5,253 nucleotides of DNA from NCBI GenBank assembly GCA_964477085.1, contig CAYZDF010000124.1, positions 1 to 5,253 of the forward strand. The letters run 5' to 3'. Under the pieces are notes generated by a model. The model worked only from the letters and a program-made list of their open reading frames with translations. It made no database searches and was not told the origin of the DNA. The position numbers and the translations under genes are program-made. Positions 3,793 through 5,253 of the stretch are shown piece by piece. Within the stretch, counting starts at the first letter, position 1; every line of letters begins with the position of its first letter. Origin of the DNA: Dichloromethanomonas sp964477085. GTDB taxonomy: Bacteria; Bacillota; Desulfitobacteriia; Desulfitobacteriales; Syntrophobotulaceae.

Positions 3793-5253
3793 CTAGAGTT
3801 CTTCCGAGACAGACTTGGACTGGCTAAAAAGCAAAAGATAGTCCCGGCCGCCGGCCTTAGCTCCTGTCCCCGACATGTTGAAACCGCCAAACGGGTGGAC
3901 CCCGACCAGGGCGGCAGTGCTTTTACGGTTAAAATAGAGATTGCCAACGTGAAATTCCCGGCGCGCTTTTTCCAGCTTGGCCCAGTTGTTTGAATAGACT
4001 GAGCCGGTCAGGCCATAATCGGTATCATTGGCAATTTGCAGGGCTTCATCAAAGTCTTTTGCTTTGATCAGGGACAACACCGGCCCGAATATTTCTTCCT
4101 GGCCCAGGCGGTCTTTCGATTGAATTTCACTGAAAATAGTCGGCTCAATATAGTAACCCTCAGCCGGTAGCCGGTTGCCTCCGCAGAGAAGCTTGCCTTC
4201 CTGCTTGCCGATGTCAATATATTTCAGAACTTTATCAAGAGCAGCCTGATCAATTAATGGACCCATCTTGTTTTCATATTGTTCAGCCGGACCAACCTTG
4301 ATTGATTTTGCCTTTTCGACCAACTTTTCTTCAACATAATCATAAACTTCCTGATCGATGATTGCTCTTGAGCAGGCTGAACACTTCTGACCCTGAAAGC
4401 CGAATGCTGATGCTGCTATACAGGCAACAGCCGAATCCAGATCGGCTTCGCGATCAACAATTATGGCATTTTTACCTCCCATTTCCACGCTGGCCCGCTT
4501 GATCCATTTCTGTCCCTTTTGTACTTTACCCGCTTCTTCCATGATGAAAAGTCCGACTTCCTTTGATCCGGTAAAGTTAATAAACCTGATTTTTGGGTGG
4601 CGAACCAGGTTTGTGCCAACAGTACTGCCCCCACCATAGACAAGGTTAATAACCCCCTTTGGCACTCCGGCTTCTTCCATGAGCTCAAAAAGCTTATAGG
4701 CAATCACCGGTGTATTGCTTGCCGGTTTTAGTATTACGGAATTTCCCATTACAAGCGGGCCGCAGGTCATCCCGGTTAAAATGGCCAGGGGAAAATTCCA
4801 GGGAGATATGATCACGCCGACCCCCAGCGGTATATAGAATAAATCATTATCTTCACCTTTAACCCTGCTTAGAGGCTGCCTTTCCGCCATCTGCAGGGCC
4901 CTGGTGCCGTAGAAATTCAAAAAATCAATTGCTTCTGCTACATCTCCGTCTGCTTCTGTCCAGCTTTTACCGCTTTCCAGAATCATCACCGCGGTAAGCT
5001 CAGCTTTACGTTTACGCATTAAAGCTGCAGTTTTAAAAAGGTAACGGGCCCTGATCGTGGGCGATACGTTTCTCCATTCTTCAAAAGCTTTTAGAGAGCT
5101 ATTTACAGCTTGCTCAACCAGATCATTATTGGCATTGAAAGCATATCCGATGACCTGGTCCGGATTTGAAGGGTTTAAAGAGGCGAATTTATGATCGGTT
5201 CTGATCTTCTTTCCATCAATAACTAGCTCATATTCCCGGTTAAACTCTTTTTT
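3793..5253 (-). CDS. rocA: L-glutamate gamma-semialdehyde (1-pyrroline-5-carboxylate) dehydrogenase, 5' end outside window
   Basis: This NAD-dependent aldehyde dehydrogenase oxidises glutamate semialdehyde to glutamate, the last step of proline and arginine catabolism. The frame is open from the window edge through an internal Met at 5019; 486 residues are visible and about 25-30 N-terminal ones are missing compared with the usual 515. Visible parts: FNREYELVIDGK near the start; PWNFPLAI (NAD-binding fold); GSTVG and FTGSKEVG; VEMGGKNA with the general-base Glu (about residue 257 of the visible part); FGFQGQKCSACSRA with the nucleophilic Cys (about 291); EEIFGPVL; and PFGGFNMSGTGAKAGG before DYLLLFSQSKSVSE. 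These distinguish P5C dehydrogenase from other ALDHs. No lesion is seen. The ATG at 5019 is not the start, because conserved sequence continues upstream. It converges on the plus-strand remnants, 27 bases from the WYL stop. PruA is a synonym. Confidence 0.92.
   Translation of the reverse strand, partial: KKEFNREYELVIDGKKIRTDHKFASLNPSNPDQVIGYAFNANNDLVEQAVNSSLKAFEEWRNVSPTIRARYLFKTAALMRKRKAELTAVMILESGKSWTEADGDVAEAIDFLNFYGTRALQMAERQPLSRVKGEDNDLFYIPLGVGVIISPWNFPLAILTGMTCGPLVMGNSVILKPASNTPVIAYKLFELMEEAGVPKGVINLVYGGGSTVGTNLVRHPKIRFINFTGSKEVGLFIMEEAGKVQKGQKWIKRASVEMGGKNAIIVDREADLDSAVACIAASAFGFQGQKCSACSRAIIDQEVYDYVEEKLVEKAKSIKVGPAEQYENKMGPLIDQAALDKVLKYIDIGKQEGKLLCGGNRLPAEGYYIEPTIFSEIQSKDRLGQEEIFGPVLSLIKAKDFDEALQIANDTDYGLTGSVYSNNWAKLEKARREFHVGNLYFNRKSTAALVGVHPFGGFNMSGTGAKAGGRDYLLLFSQSKSVSEEL

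Noticed and set aside
3705..3947. Minus-strand 80-codon frame across the rocA 3' end
   Set aside because: A shadow of rocA in another frame; the rocA frame has clear catalytic and terminal motifs.
4461..4703. Minus-strand 80-codon frame within rocA
   Set aside because: Lies wholly inside rocA in another frame, with no motif.
1..5253. CRISPR array, tRNA, rRNA, integrase or transposase gene
   Set aside because: No regularly spaced direct repeats, no cloverleaf-like sequence, and no recombinase motifs seen on either strand.

Overview
The window looks like chromosomal DNA from a Gram-positive anaerobe or other Firmicutes-type bacterium. The evidence is purine-rich ribosome binding sites, sigma-A-like promoters, a RocA-type 1-pyrroline-5-carboxylate dehydrogenase, and GAGTCAGGGGG-type repeat ends that I recall from clostridial genomes. 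I cannot name the genus. Two compositions meet here: an AT-rich accessory stretch (about 1-3360) that reads as a worn-down defence island, and a GC-richer, more chromosome-like stretch (about 3390-5253).

Layout: (1) 2-382, the 3' end of a gene with a HEPN-type R-x4-H motif. (2) 383-696, a gene-poor gap with a GC-rich repeat-like patch, a possible promoter and a small hairpin. (3) 697-1335, the N-terminal PD-(D/E)xK nuclease domain of what was probably a DUF2075-type ATPase/helicase protein. It is broken by a 113-bp element with inverted-repeat ends and followed by an unrelated in-frame tail. (4) 1358-1687, a second PD-(D/E)xK (NucS/DUF91-like) fragment, frameshifted near its end. (5) A strong terminator at 1780-1822. 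(6) A complete AbiE type IV toxin-antitoxin operon: abiEi (antitoxin/repressor, 1912-2508) overlaps abiEii (nucleotidyltransferase toxin, 2505-3356) by 4 bases. It has its own extended -10 promoter, flanked by a 15-bp imperfect inverted repeat that is a good operator candidate. (7) 3393-3765, the collapsed remains of an exonuclease gene: the N-terminal DEDDh portion followed at once, in another frame, by the end of a WYL domain. (8) 3793-5253, minus strand, almost all of rocA/pruA, running off the right edge.

The AbiE pair is the only intact system. Every other defence-like gene is truncated, frameshifted or interrupted. The AbiE operon is insulated upstream by a terminator, is probably autoregulated by AbiEi, and is translationally coupled. 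AbiE itself is a known system. The less expected observations are the operator geometry around the -10 box, the short structured element inside the nuclease gene with a relative about 650 bp away, and the exonuclease/WYL deletion scar.
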